DNA of 64,000 nucleotides from contig JADFUC010002021.1 of assembly GCA_019722365.1 (NCBI GenBank), positions 1 through 64,000 on the forward strand. Reading direction: 5' to 3'. The position numbers were made by a program, and so were the translations under genes. This document shows, one piece after another, positions 38,300-51,520 of the stretch. The notes under the pieces were generated by a model. That model searched no databases. It was not told where the DNA came from and saw only the letters and a list, made by a program, of their open reading frames with translations. This DNA comes from Lithospermum erythrorhizon (lineage: Eukaryota > Streptophyta > Magnoliopsida > Boraginales > Boraginaceae). Numbering within the stretch: the stretch's first letter is position 1; each line of letters opens with the position of its first letter.

Positions 38300-38309
38300 T
38301 TTTTTTTTT
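38300..38309 (+). terminator. Pol III terminator of tRNA-Gly
   Basis: Ten consecutive T residues 18 bases past the tRNA 3' end. Confidence 0.85.
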
Positions 38310-38639
38310 GCCACATTTGTTTAGCTTCAGTGTTCCCATAGACCATAATTAATTAATACTTGGTGCTTCAATTCTATAAATTTGTTCAGGATCAAAGTAT
38401 TTTGCAATCCATTTCTCTTTTGTGTATATTCACTTCATCCTAATAATTACCTTGCAAGTCGACTACCCCCATTATCATGAACCTTCAAACTTAGTATATC
38501 CAAAAAATTAATGAAATTGATACGGAAAGAGTAATAAGTATTTGTTCGTAGCATGTTATAATCATTCTTATTTTCTAGATAAATACCCCCAAAATTTGGT
38601 TACAAGATGAGTAGATGGTTTAAATGCACCAACCACAAG
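38310..38639. other. Gap between receptor kinase/tRNA and cytochrome b5
   Basis: Probably holds 3' UTR ends of the two converging genes. No separate feature is recognised. Confidence 0.5.
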
Positions 38640-39614
38640 CTATTGTTCTTTCTTGAAATGTAGAGCTGCAAAGGCCAAACCCAAAACAACAAGGGGTATC
38701 AACAACTTCAAAATGTTGCTTACAGATCCTGAATTATTTGTTGCTTGTTCTGAAGAAACATGAGTGCGCTTCAGGGGAACTGTTGCCATATCTATATCCC
38801 CTATGTGGAATTTGACCAACATCTTTCTAGCAGAATCACTATGGCCAACATCCTCAAAGTCATTTGTTGCATCCTTGCCTAAAATATTCCTTATTATCTT
38901 TAGTAATGCAAGAAATACTATTGATTTTGTTATCCCTTATTAAATATTTTCACAATATTATTATTTTAAAACCATAAAATAATTAATAAGTACTGTAATA
39001 TATTCATGATTAAAGTTTCGACTGAAAAAGCAAAAAATATCAATTAATAAGAGAACTAGAATAATGAGTATGACAATGTTATTACCGGTTGTTGAAAGCA
39101 ATACTTCATCGCCACCGGGATGATCATCCATGTATGAGGAAACATCATAAACCTATAATTCAATTCCCAATTAAGAAAAGCAAAAATATGGAACTACATT
39201 AAATGAGTTATAAAAAGGTAATGGAAATGTATTTACTGCTATTTGTTCATCCATCATAAACATCATGCAGCCATAACTTATACAACCTTCATTATTTAAA
39301 TTTAATTCAAATTCAAACGATTATCTTATTTATCTAGAAATAATAAGATGTGTCTTCACTGCCATAACATTTTCTAATTTTGTCTAATATGGAATTGTGA
39401 AGATATGTGCATATTAATATTTGATTGAATTAATATTATTTAACAAGGCACGACATATATTATAAGAAATTAAGAAGAAGAAAGAAGGAAACTTAAAACA
39501 AATTATGATAAAAATAAGGGATCTAACCTTGCCATCCATAATAAGCCAACAATCATTATGCTTGTTGTGCTTGACAACCTCTTCAAATGTCCATACTTTC
39601 TTATCAGTTGCCAT
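38640..39614 (-). CDS. CB5: Cytochrome b5, ER tail-anchored
   Basis: Small haem protein passing electrons from NADH-cytochrome b5 reductase or P450 reductase to ER desaturases, hydroxylases and P450s. Coding exons in transcript order: 39614-39528, 39152-39086, 38878-38640; 130 residues, normal for plants. WTFEEVVKHN and DCWLI start the fold; HPGG at 40-43 and GHS at 63-65 give the two axial haem ligands, His40 and His64. A single hydrophobic segment at about 106-126 followed by HFKKEQ is the C-terminal membrane anchor. The start is the ATG at 39614 (MATDKKVW); an in-frame TTG nine bases upstream is not a start. An acceptor (ATTGTAG) ending at 39627 suggests a leader intron. Convergent with the receptor kinase. 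Similar to Arabidopsis CB5-E, though the isoform cannot be settled by eye. Confidence 0.96.
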
Positions 39615-39626
39615 TTCTTCCAAAAC

Positions 39627-40764
39627 CTACAATTAGATGTCTGTTTTTGTCAAAATGATAAAAGGGAAGTTCATTTTTAAGAAATTTAAATTCACTAATA
39701 ACAATAGGAATCATTTTGTGGTTCATTAAAACTTACAATGCCACTATGTCAGTAATCAACAATTAAACAAAGTGATGAAATTGTGGTTCTTCCTTTCTCT
39801 TCTACTCCTATATCTAATTTTTTTTTTCGAGAAAGGAGATAAGGAACTTTTATTTTCTAAACACCTTTTGAAGTATCAATTATTTAAGATATAAAAGAAA
39901 AATGCAAAGTGATGATATTGATGTAAAACCTTCATTTACGCTAATCAACAATATATTGACTGGTTGATATTTTGGCCCATGCAAGAAAATTCAAATTGCA
40001 ATTACAATCATGTGCATCAGTTTTCTAAAAGTTAAAATAGGGGTTAAAATTATTTAAAATGAAAAAAAAATAGTACTTTTTCAGTTCTCCTAAAAAAATA
40101 GGAAGTTTGATTAGTATATTAGTTAATTTGACATGAATAAAATCTAAAACTATTTTTCTAACTAAATATTTGTGGCAAATAACATGTGATAATTAGATTT
40201 GGGACACCGAACACTTTGTCGTAGAACTTATAATGTATTTTTTCAAGGGGAAAAATTTCAAAATAACACAATTTACAAGTGCTTGTAACAATTTTGATTG
40301 TCATCGCATCTTCAACACTTAATCCATTCATTACGCATGAAACCTAATCGAAGCAGAATCGAACCAGGGAAGCTTTGATAAAATGCATTTGATCGATCGA
40401 TATCTGACAAAACATACTACTTCGTAATTAACACATGAATTGAAAATTGAATATAAGGGTGAATGCATGCAGGGACAATCATTTATATTTACATACTAGT
40501 CGATCACTTATGTTTCAAAATATCCTGGTCGATTATCATCTATCTTTTAAAAAATGTTCCACTTGACCTTTCTGTCAAAAATTCCGTTAAGTTATCGTTA
40601 AATATATCATGTGACTCACATGTGACTTTCTACGAGGACATTTTCGGAAGATCACAATATAATTTTTTTAAAACAAAGCTAAAATAATATCAATTACTAA
40701 AAAAATAAAAATTAAACACCTCCTTCTCTACAGCCCTATCCCACCCCACCCCCACCACTGGTGC
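39627..40764 (-). other. Cytochrome b5 leader intron and upstream region
   Basis: The non-coding first exon of the cytochrome b5 gene should lie here, upstream of the acceptor ending at 39627, but I could not place it or a TATA box with confidence. The DNA is AT-rich and has no other recognised feature. Confidence 0.35.
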
Positions 40765-40908
40765 AATAAGCACACCTCAAACAGTGTAAAATATGTATAT
40801 GAAATTACTATTTTAGCCCCCTATTAGTAAGTGTAGTGTTTGAAGAAGTTTCATTAGTGGCAAAATAGTCATTTCCATCATTCTTAACACTGTTTGGGTG
40901 TGTTTATA
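40765..40908. mobile_element. Compact foldback MITE
   Basis: About 56-base arms face each other: AATAAGCACACCTCAAACAG... at 40765-40820 and its near complement ending ...GGGTGTGTTTATAG at 40852-40908, both containing ATTTTAGCC/ACTATTTTGCC-like inner ends. The whole is about 144 bases. The words TCCCACCCCACCCCCA before it and TCCCACTCCACCCCCA after it are near-identical direct repeats, separated by a few bases from the arms, and may reflect insertion into or duplication of a C-rich site. No coding capacity. Confidence 0.65.
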
Positions 40909-41044
40909 GTCCCACTCCACCCCCAACCCAATCCTAATTTGCCATCAACAAATCATCAAAGAACCTTTCCTCCTTCAAAACCCGCCACCACCATAATCAC
41001 CGCCTGAAAATACGAGATAATCGATCTCATAAATCATTCTGGCT

Positions 41045-41911
41045 GAATAAATTCTAGATTGCATATCCGATTTATATATTCAATCTATATAATTTCACTA
41101 TATATTATTGTGTTGGACAATTAGCTTATTTTAGGACTTACCGCAGTATCGACATTGTGGCTATTACGATTTCATTGTGTCCGCTGTAATCTTTATATTA
41201 ATAAAATAGTCGGGTTAATATTGTTTGGTTATCTTACTACTGCTGCCTGGCCCCAAGAGGTCACACACAAACAAAGAACTCCAACTATATAATAAATAGT
41301 ATTATTGCCTTTCCCGAGTATAAAAGCCAAATACGGCTTAAACGACGGGGACGAAAAATCGAATCCTCGGGGACATGTGGACGGGACGCATGGCGCGCGT
41401 GGTCTGAATTTATATTTGTGAATGTTATGGAATATTCTATTTGATGTAGATGGTTCTAACATTCTATTTAGATGATACGACTATGAAATTATTTTTCTAT
41501 CGAATCCTCCCGAACTTATTTATATATGAGACTAATTTGATTTGGAAAAGGTTATACTCATAATTTTAGTTTGCAAGAAATCAAAAATCTCTCTCTCCAC
41601 TGCCAAAATCCCTGCTTTAAAGAGAAAATATTTTTCTCTCTTTAAGCATCTTTTATTCCTTACTTTTAATCGCTCTAAGAAAAACGCATTTTGCTGCTCT
41701 CTGACAATTCTCATTTACAAGGACTATCTCGAAGATACTCTTATTTAAAGTATTGCTGGGCAATTCAATTCCACTGCCAACAAGTAATTATTTTCGACCA
41801 AAAGGTACACAATTCATAGTCCAATGATTTATTGTATTTGTATAATCCATAGTATTTTGGGATTCATATCCAATAGGTTAGAACTATTGTTATACGTTAA
41901 AAATACCAACA
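41045..41911 (+). mobile_element. Copia-type LTR, upstream copy
   Basis: Shares with 47395-48020 a long series of words in order: GCAT..CCGATTTAT.CATTCA, GGACAATTA, ACTTACCGCA, GACATTGTGG, TCTAACATTCTATTTAGAT, GAGACTAATTTGATT, TCTCTCTCCACTGC, TTTTAATCGCTCTA, GATACTCTTATTTA, GTACACAATTCATAGTCCAA and TGATTTAT. It ends ACCAACA at 41911, and TGGCCTCAAAGCCCAGG at 41913-41929 matches 10 of 13 bases of the Copia initiator-Met primer site. TGTTGG at 41111 would mirror the CCAACA end, but homology starts about 65 bases earlier, so the left edge is uncertain. Confidence 0.55.
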
Positions 41912-41999
41912 CTGGCCTCAAAGCCCAGGTTATGTGATTACAATTATGTAAATATTATGTAAAACTGCTTTTATGAATTTTCTGGACTATTTTGCATGT

Positions 42000-44900
42000 T
42001 TTGAATTGATTTAAATATGTTTAAGTATCAATTGTTGAATTATATTAATAAAATAATTAAATTTAATTAAAAGTTAATTATTTTTGAAATCTAATAACGT
42101 GAAAAATTTCAAACAGTTTTTCCCGATTTTAAGAATTTTTTCGATTTTTTCTAACATTTTATATCATAATAATCGAACGAGTAAAAACGAATTGCTTTAA
42201 TCAGACGGACAAAAGGGGGCTAACAAAATATTTTATTGCCATGTCAGTCGTAGGTCGACATCAAAGAATGCATTGAAAGTCAACCGAAGTTGACTTTAAG
42301 TCAAACGAAGTCAACTCTTTGACCAACCTGACTTCTGGTCCATGCCATTCGACCATATTCAATCCTCGATTTCGTACAGAGATTTTACATGCTGAAGACA
42401 CGCTGCAATCTATGTCACTCCAACCGCCATGCCACGCCACCACGACGTGGCTTTATTATCGTCAAACGTGTGGTCAACACGCTCAAACTGCTTTGGAACG
42501 CATGGGGTTGATAATGCTCGAGCCCCGGTTCGCCGTGTCTCGCGGCTCGCTTTGGGCCCAGGAGCTGTCTTCCCTTTTCGCTGGCCTTAGTGGGCCTCTT
42601 GGTTGGTCCTAGTTTTTAATTTGTCAATTGAATTTTGGTTCGATCCATTCTCAATTCTTGATAGATTTTTACTAGAATTGATTTCTTTGATACTGTAATT
42701 GAATTTGAATTAATTTAGCTGGTTTAAAAATTATTTTAATGAATTCATTGTAATTAGTTCTAATTAGATTAGATTAAATATTAATTGTTCCTTAGAATCA
42801 ATTAAAGCTAATAAATATAGTTTGATTAAATTTTATTTTCGATTAAATTTAATAAAAGGAATTTCAAATTGGATTTAATTAGAGTTGAGACCTATGATTA
42901 TTGTATAATTAGAGTTTCAAATTATAACATAATCTAGGAATTAATCATCATAAGTGTGAAATGAGTAATTTTGGAAATGCTAATTATTATTTAATATTAG
43001 ATATTAAACGGAGACTATAATTAGATTTGTAGTAATTTTACACTTAGACAATTAAACGATTTATTTGATGATTATTCTTGACATGCAATGAGTGTGCCTA
43101 TTTTACGCTTCATCCATGCATTATAGATACTTAATATTTGATTTCCTATCATGCATATATATTATGCTATATATGATAGATGCTATGGACTTTATGATAT
43201 AATGTTATGTATTATATATACGTATATATGGCTTATAGATACTTACTTAAAGTGTACTAGTTTTGTATTCTTAGGAATGAATAAAACTTGAGATAATTAA
43301 TAATAATTATTTATATTTTTTTATAACTTACAAGTATTCTTTAGCTTTGTTTTGATTGATACACTTGACATGGTCATAAGAGTCAAAAAAAATATAAATA
43401 AATCCCACCTAATAAATAAGTAGTTAATGTCATATCAAATACAAAGTCGGATAATCACTTGACAAGCGGATCCGCTTAGTACGATGCATTTGTCGTCAGA
43501 TTCGGGATGCCATTCCACGGAATAGTCTAAGTTAATTTATGTAACCTTAACTTTAGCACTATTCATTCCGAATTTAAGTTCGGTATAAGTTTTAGTCCGG
43601 CGACTGCATTTCAATGTACGACGCGGGGCCTCGTTGACATAAAGAGATTTTCAACACAAGATGAACTGTAATCTCAAGATATGACGAGTCATAATTGATA
43701 AATATCAATTTTGCCATATGGCTTAAATCGGAATGTATAAAGTATCGTCCTGAACATATATAAAGTTTCGGTATACTTAGTATATTTGTGATTGTAAACA
43801 CTAGAAGTAGTTATTCTATTTTTTGGACTAGAAACATTTTTATTAGACATTATATATTAAGTTGTTCTTTTATGGACTTTCTACCGTAGTTCATTGTGAG
43901 TCCCCTCTACGAGTGTTTTTCTTTTCGATCGCACTTCTCATGATGTAATGGATGATCATAAATTTACATATGGTCGAGATTTTTTAGAATTTTCTAGCCT
44001 ATGAGAATACGGAATATGTAATACTAAACGAAGTCCCCCTGGCCATCTCAAAGCACTCGATTCTACAAGACAAAGACGCGCTTTTGATCATCAATTCTAT
44101 TTGACGTGAAATGAGGTTAAGAGCCTCATGATATCTTCGATGTCAGACACACCAAGGTTAAGTACCACGATGTAAGAGTGGATTTAATTTATTCTCGAAG
44201 GAGGTTCCTTATGGAGAGCCGAAAAGGGATGCATGCCCACCTCGGCCGCAAGATGAAGCTGGCGGAGCACCTTCATCATGGTATTATTTATATCGACAGG
44301 AGCCACCGGCTTCCCAAATTCCTATCTCTCCAGCTAGTCATGAATACAATCTTGTAAAAATTATCTCAGTGTGCGAGTCCAATACAAAGTTATTGACACA
44401 ACACCTGTGACATTTAAAAATGCCTGCTTCACTTAAGAGCTGATATCCGAGATTAAGATGCCTCCCTGCAGTTTTGCTATAACCTTATCAAAGTAAAATA
44501 AGGAGATAGAAGAGTGGCTACTTCAAACTACTTCGGTCGCCAAAGCAAAAATATGCCACGGTGATTCTTCTCAATTTGATTTAGAAATGGATACCAATAC
44601 AAGCAGACTGTTTTGAGAGGGTAACGCCAAGTATTACACATGAGATACTTTAATTTTGATACGATAATGATGTTGACATTAATCGCTATACCAACACTTT
44701 CTGAAATGTACAGCAGAGTAAGATTGTTTGAATCTATTGTTAAGGCATCAACCTTTTATCGTTTTGAAGTTAGACTAATGCTTTTATTACACGTATCGCC
44801 TAGTTATTTAACATCCTCGTTTTTTATCGTGAATGACATTTCTTTCATTTATGTTTTAACATGGATGTTTCAGTCAGCGTAATGAGATTAATTCAACTCG

Positions 44901-47394
44901 TTGTTTATTAATCTCTTACATAAAAGATACAAACGATATAATTATACTCAATATGTTAGTTAAAAATGAGTTTATTAGTATACATGCCTCATAAGAATTC
45001 AAGAAGAGTAATTTGAAATCTCATCTTCTAATACTATATGAATTGTAAGAATATAATCACATTAACGAAAGTTCGTACATACGGAATCTTTAGAAATCAT
45101 ATGTTTCGAATGATATATAAAAATGTAACAATACTTAAAATTCATAATCCTGCATCTTTCACAGACTTAAAATTAAATGTCAAAGAATATATTTGTTGAG
45201 AACTATACATTTATGAATACCTCATTGGTGCTGTATAATACTCCTCAGTAACAAAACATATGTATTTACTAAATGGCCCTAGAATGCAAATGCAGTTCAA
45301 ATATCAGAATAGTTCAATAATCGAGCTCATTGGTCTAACACTTGGTCATTTCAAAATCATAGACAGAACTAGTTTATCTGAATGAAACTCAGACATATCC
45401 AAATTTCAAGACAACTCACACAATCGACAACTATGCATAAATCAACAACTAATCAACATCTAAGACATCATCAAAATGCAGAGAGGAACCGCCTCCACAA
45501 TAATGGTCAAAATTCAGTATAAAACTTTCACCTTGTTTCAAGAATCGACACAAAATTATATTTTAACTTGAACTGTTGTCGCTAATCTACAAAAGGTGAT
45601 AAGCCATGATACAATCGTAAAAAATACGTAAAAATGATTTAGGATCCGAAAGTTAGTTTAATATACCAAACGTAGTTTTGATGATGAACGCATTTAATCC
45701 AAGATACCAAGTTATTAACGAATAAACAACTATTATTACAATATATAAATAATTAATAATTAAATGAAAATGTCCATGTTTACAAAGCATCGCATCGAGC
45801 AAACGTAATTTATCTCAAGTCAAGGTGATTCTCGCATTGCAGAAATTTATCAATATTTTAATTATCCCATCCACAATATTTGATGTACATGCTTAATGAA
45901 TAGTTCAAATTTGAGTTCATTAGAAAAATTAGGTTCTTTGAGACAAGTATTAGTTGGAGCTACTCACCATGCATAGTAGTATGTAAAGAACAGAGAATAC
46001 AATAACCAATTTGATTAGGTCGTTACTAGCTCCTCTATAAAAGGATTGTGAATGCCGAATATTTCTAAGGGTTCATAGAGATCAAATAAATTAAAATCAG
46101 CAAGATGAGTTATGGTTATATTGATAAGGCATTTAACTGAGATCAAAATTGAACACCTGAAAGAAAGAATTTTTCCAAAGTAAACAACTTTCTCTTCCCA
46201 CATCCTAAAGTTGTCTAAAAGGAAAGAAGAGCAATGAAAAATGATTATATTTATCAATCGCCCAAACTAACAGAGACGACTGTCGATCTCAGATGAACTG
46301 ATAAACAAAGTTATGAAAAACTTGTTCAAGGAATAAGTACAACACAACAAATGACTACAAACATGTAAACTGAAAACAAGATTTGCCAATTTGAGTAAAT
46401 TGTAAACAAGCGGATTGCAACACCGGCTTAGTGGTCTCGAAAAGGCGCCAGACGGGTGTCGCGATAAAGATGATTATCTCCCATAAGCTTACCAAAGCTA
46501 AAGAATCAAGATCTCATTGTTGATCCGAACATGCACTCAGAAAGTGATACTTCATTCAATAAGTTGAATATAGAAGTACACATGTACATAGACTTGAGAA
46601 GTCAAAGAACAACACTTAGCTACACACCTAGCTAATCAACCACACTAGTTGTTAACACTGCTAAATATATTCTCCATGCCCGTCATGCTAGATTTGAAAG
46701 CAGAGCTAGTATTTTGTCTAAAGTGCTCATAAACTAATTATTGTAGACAATGTTCTTTGAATCCAGTTTTCCAAGATTCAAGCTCATTACTTATTATAAG
46801 TAATGACGAAAAAGGCAAATGCACATCAATGCTACTACACGTGACAAAATTTCTGGATTCCACCTGCAATCTATGTTATTCTGTAGAGGTCTTTGGATAT
46901 GTGATCTAAACAAGTAAAACCTCTAACAAGTTAAGAGAACAATCAAATTGTCTCGTCCTCGTTAGGTGTCTGGGCTTGATTGGAATCGAACACCAAACGA
47001 CTAGTATGTGTTTGATTGTATTAGATCAATTTCTGATCAAAAGTGAGTACGGATACTTATCCAATCACATGGGTTTACGAGCTGAAACATTTTCTAGCCG
47101 TATCGGGACCAGCATAGAGAACTGAAAAATTATCTCTGTCCCAAGAAGATTATCACGCAGCTTTGGTGTTGAATGACGCCTATCTCTGAAGGACAGCTTT
47201 TCATGGGTACAAAGTAATAAAAGTTTATCTTTGTTATTCAGAATAGAGGATCATAAATGCATAAATGGTCGGGTACGCTACAAGAGTATAAATGGGAAAT
47301 CACAATAGGGGATTCATACAACCGATAAATGGTAGATTGTAAATTGGGGAAGCAGGGTGATTTATGGCTCCACCACCACAGTCGGGATATCATA
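42000..47394. other. Interior between two Copia LTR copies, no readable domains
   Basis: If the flanking repeats are the two LTRs of one element, this 5.4 kb is its interior. It starts AT-rich, has a GTCAAC/GGGCCC-rich island at 42280-42610 resembling 4100-4330 inverted, then GC-richer patches (43440-44600, 46900-47300). No gag, protease, integrase or reverse transcriptase segment is readable in any frame, so the element is dead or has been filled by other insertions. Confidence 0.35.
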
Positions 47395-48020
47395 TTGAAT
47401 TCTGTTCGCATCCGATTTATACATTCAATCTATATAAGCTCAATTATATATTATCAAGGCTGGGACAATTAATATTTTAGACTTACCGCATTGACATTGT
47501 GGGTTACATGAAGGAAACGATCAGAGGAAAAATCTAACTCGACATAAGTGACGGGAGTTAGAACATTCTATTTGATAAGACAGTTTTAATATCTTATTGC
47601 ACAAAGATACGATTGGTGAGTTATTTTCCTATTGGAACTCTCCTCAAACTTTGCTCCAGGCAAGGAGACTAATTTGATTGAAAGTGTTAATGCTCATAAT
47701 TTGATTTTCAAGAAATCAAAATCTCTCCTCACCTCTATTTCTCTCTCCACTGCTAAAAATCCTCAAGTAAGAAAATATCTTTTACTTGCTAGCCTTTTAA
47801 TCGCTCTACTAAACGCATTTATGTTCGGGCATTTGTCAGCGTGACTATTCGAGATACTCTTATTTAGTATTTAGGAATTCAATTCGGCTGCCAACGCTAA
47901 TTATTTTTCTAATCAAAAAAGTACACAATTCATAGTCCAATGATTTATCAGAGTTTTGTATAATCCATTGTACTCGAATTTATCCAATAAGTTAAGATTG
48001 CTTATACGCAAAAAACACCT
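47395..48020 (+). mobile_element. Copia-type LTR, downstream copy
   Basis: Same orientation as 41045-41911, shorter mainly because it lacks a stretch corresponding to about 41175-41430. Preceded by purine-rich AAATTGGGGAAGCAGGG near 47343, which may be the remnant of a polypurine tract though it is separated from the homology start. It ends near CTCAACA around 48024. The two copies differ by many substitutions and indels, so any insertion is old. Confidence 0.5.
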
Positions 48021-51000
48021 CAACATCACCACCCTCAATCACTCATAAATTCAATGCTTTCTCCAAGCATGACAATCCTTCAATTGATAGTCCACCCATA
48101 AATTCAAGTTCAAAATGGAAGGAAATAAAGCATAAAATAGCACTACAAATTGAATCTTTTTCAAAAAAGGGCTCCAATTTTTGGTTGTAATAATGAATTT
48201 ATCAAAACTAAAAATGATGATGATGAAAACAAGTAATCAAGCAAGATTTGAGAAAACGACGACTTCCTAAAGCAATAGTTTCTCAAACGCCGTTAGCAAG
48301 CAAATCTCTTTTGGTATATAATTTTTTGTTTAATTTTTATTGTTGAAAGTTCTTTTTACATTTGGGCAAGTTTTGTTCGAGTATGCCTCGAAGAGATTGA
48401 GGGCATTGTATGCTTGGCCGAGTTATTTTCGTATCGCCAAGGTTTCAAGAGGGTCAGGTGGAAAATACATAAGTATTTCCTTTTTGTTTAGAATTACGGG
48501 CAACCATGCTGAAGTGGCTATTGTGGCGGTAGGTTCCACGGCGAGTGGGGAGAGCGAAAGGCTGGTCATGACGACGCGGTGCCAAGCTGTGGCAAGGCCA
48601 GACGAATGATTCCGAAACAACGCTTAAAAAAGCCACACGCAAGTCACACGACACATTTATCTCCGCCATTTTAATCTTAAGATTTTTACTAAAAGCTAGC
48701 AAGCATATTTTTTAAAAGTTAGCATCTACATTTCGAAATATAAAAGGACGATCAAGCAATATCAGATAAAGATAAATAGATCGCTTCCCTGCCATTAACC
48801 CTTGAATATATTACCCTCTCTGCCCGCATTTATGCTAGAACATTTTTCTTTTGATCGTCTCGCATTTATAAGACCCCTCAATTTCTAAATAGGATGGCTT
48901 TTTCTCTAATACGCCTCTAACAAATAACAAAATATATGAGCATTAAATAGTGGATCATCATATCAAATAAAAACAAAGTACAATTTTGGACAAACATTAT
49001 TATTCAATTAATTTTTTAAATTCTACCAAAAGTGAAATCTTCCCATATAAAAAACAAAGTGAAATAATTCCTCTCGATTCTTATCAAGCCTCCATTGACA
49101 TTGAACTCAATCCAATTAGATTATATTATTCAACATCCAAAACAATCAATTAACTATCGGACTCAATAAAATCGATAAATTAGTGTAATTATCCATATAC
49201 ACTTGAACTCGACTCGCTTAAGATTCATATAGCAATGAAGCATAGGGGGCAATTTCTCCAACGACGAAATATTGAAGCAAAGTGCAGACTCGTCATAATC
49301 ATAAGGTGAAATTTTAATTCCGGATCTAAATTAAATATTTGATCTCCAAATATATACCAAATTGTCTAAAATAATAAATATTGTAAATAATTATTTTAAT
49401 TAATTGATATAGTAGAAGAAAGCAAGTTGCAAATGTAGATTTTTTGTCTTAAACATTTAACATTTTTTTTTAAATTTAAATTTTTTTTTTTAAGTTTATG
49501 TTCATAACTTCCCTCAATCTGTAGAAAAAATTTTATTTTTATTTTTCAAGTGGTATTTGGAGATTTATTTTAGGGTTTAGTTTTGAATTTTGATAGTAGT
49601 TGGTTTTTTTTTTTCTTGGAACTCAAGTATTTTTTATATGGTTTATAATATTTGGTTAAATGTTTATATTTTTTATGTAATTTATAATTAACATGATAAT
49701 TTCGTTCCAAATCAAAGTTATGTTTGTCGATTATAACTGCAACGAGCCCACTTAGGTGAGAGACTTTTTAGAGGCCTTGGGGGGATGATGATTATAACTA
49801 CAAAGTTTGTTAATTTTGACAATTGAAAAACTAAACAAACAATTTCTTTGAAATGGAAGTAGTAACAATTTAAGAAACCTTAAATACTACATTGAATTGC
49901 TGATTTGATAGCAGTTAGGGCTTCATTTTGTTTATGATAACAGTTTGTGGGAAAGAATGGATTTTTATTGTGTAAGAGATTTCGACAATTTTTAAAATAA
50001 TGCTTCAGCCCGAAAGTTATGATTGTAGATAACGAGATTCTCACTCTAAGGGGGTTCTTGAAAATTGAAAGTAGAGTCCTTTAGGATTAGTAATTGCGGA
50101 GCTGAGCTGGTTGTTATGTTTAAATTATTCAATTTAGCAATGACTTCAAATACGGGATTAGTAGTTACTCTTTTTACTTCGGAAATCTGAATAGGAAAAG
50201 ACAATAGTTTGTTTATTTATTTATTTGCCATTTATTTCTGTGTGGGTATGTAATTCTTCGGGAATCACCATGTATTGAAGGTTTGTTTCTATGGTTGTTC
50301 CATGAATCTGGATACGGCTGATATTTTTATGTGTTGTGACTCCAACTCTCGAGAAGTACTCTATTGATGAGCACGTCGAGTTTTTACCTTGATGTGATTT
50401 GGATGCATGCTATCTTTCAAGTCTGTTTTGCTTGAAGTACGGAATGTCTATCGGCTAGTTTTCAATTTTGCCTACTTTTTTCGTAACACTTTATTGTCTA
50501 ACAATTCTAGTTACCAACTGTAATGTGCCTCTGGGAGTGGTAGACATCATGTTTCCCTAAGAAAAATCTGCAAAAAGTATACATAGTAGCAGTTACATGT
50601 GAATTGAATGGTTATGTTGAAGGTAAACTTTTTTAGCCATCTCCTAATTTTAAAATCTATTTGTAGCAAACGGAACTCTTAATGAACACTTTTTTCTTGT
50701 TAAAAAGAATCTGTTCGTGTTGTTATCTGTCAGTTAATTTTGTTACTTGGCATTCCTATACAAATGTATATACAAGGGGCCATTCCTCTGAAATTCACTC
50801 ATACAAGAAACCCAAGAAAAACATTTTACACTTAAATCTCTCTTCCCTACCCTTTTGGATTGTTTTTGCCCTTTGAAGTTGAATTGGTATCAGTTCCTGG
50901 GGATGCATTATAATTTTTATTTTTCCAGGAAATACTTTCTTGTATAGATTTAAAGAGTCTACTAGTAATGGAAATTCAAAACATTGGCAGTCTTAGTTCC

Positions 51001-51520
51001 TCTCATGACACAGATGCTTTGTTCATTATAGATTCCAAGCGCTTGGACAAATATGAGCTATGGAAGCTTACATAGGGATGTAATATAGGGAGTGGGAGTC
51101 AGGGTGGTGTTTTGATTTTTAAATATATAATTCGACGTTGCTTACTCAATGAAGAGCAACACATCTGCAAAATTGTTAATGAGGATGAGGGAGACCAAGT
51201 TTATATCAGATAAATTTTGCTTTGGAGCTACTTGGATAAAAATGAGCTTTGGAGCATGTTGGAACAATTTTGTTTCAAATATTTTTCTGCTTTTGGAGCA
51301 TCTTGCAGCTCATAAGAATTGGAGCTTGTGGAGCACAGCTCACTTGAAGGATTGCTTTATTGGTTTGCAACTTTGCATCATAGTTTATCTTGTTCTAGTT
51401 TTGTTATTTTATAATCAAGCAGATGATGACCATGTTTATCATACCATGTAATCAGTTTCTATCATCAATGAGAATGCTATAACATGGCTTCCACTATGTT
51501 CATGTTTCTTCAATTTGCAG
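48021..51520. other. Region upstream of SR34A including its leader intron
   Basis: An acceptor ending TTTGCAG at 51520 shows that the SR34A leader is spliced, so its promoter and first non-coding exon lie here, but I could not place them. A MITE-like copy sits at 49595-49862. Short open frames (for example 48340-48609, 51149-51451) match no family. Confidence 0.4.
49595..49862 (-). mobile_element. MITE-like dispersed repeat with a 10-base-flanked insert
   Basis: Read on the minus strand it begins CTACTTCCATTTCAAAGAAA, then GTCAAAATTAACAAACTTTG, AACATAACTTTGATTTGGAA and AAATTATCATGTTAATTATA, the same order as the other copies. Between the second and third words a segment of about 55 bases is inserted, flanked by two copies of GATTATAACT (near 49729 and 49790). 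This is the copy with the best preserved outer end. Confidence 0.6.

Noticed and set aside
42319..42612. 97-codon frame at 42.3 kb
   Set aside because: Lies just after a Copia primer site in a GC-rich island resembling the one at 4.1 kb; likely leader sequence, and no domain is visible.
48340..48702. Overlapping open frames at 48.3-48.7 kb as a gene upstream of SR34A
   Set aside because: They overlap on both strands, have no recognised motif and no supporting splice sites.
51149..51451. 100-codon frame just upstream of SR34A
   Set aside because: Lies within the inferred leader intron, contains repeated TTTGGAGC words and has no family resemblance.
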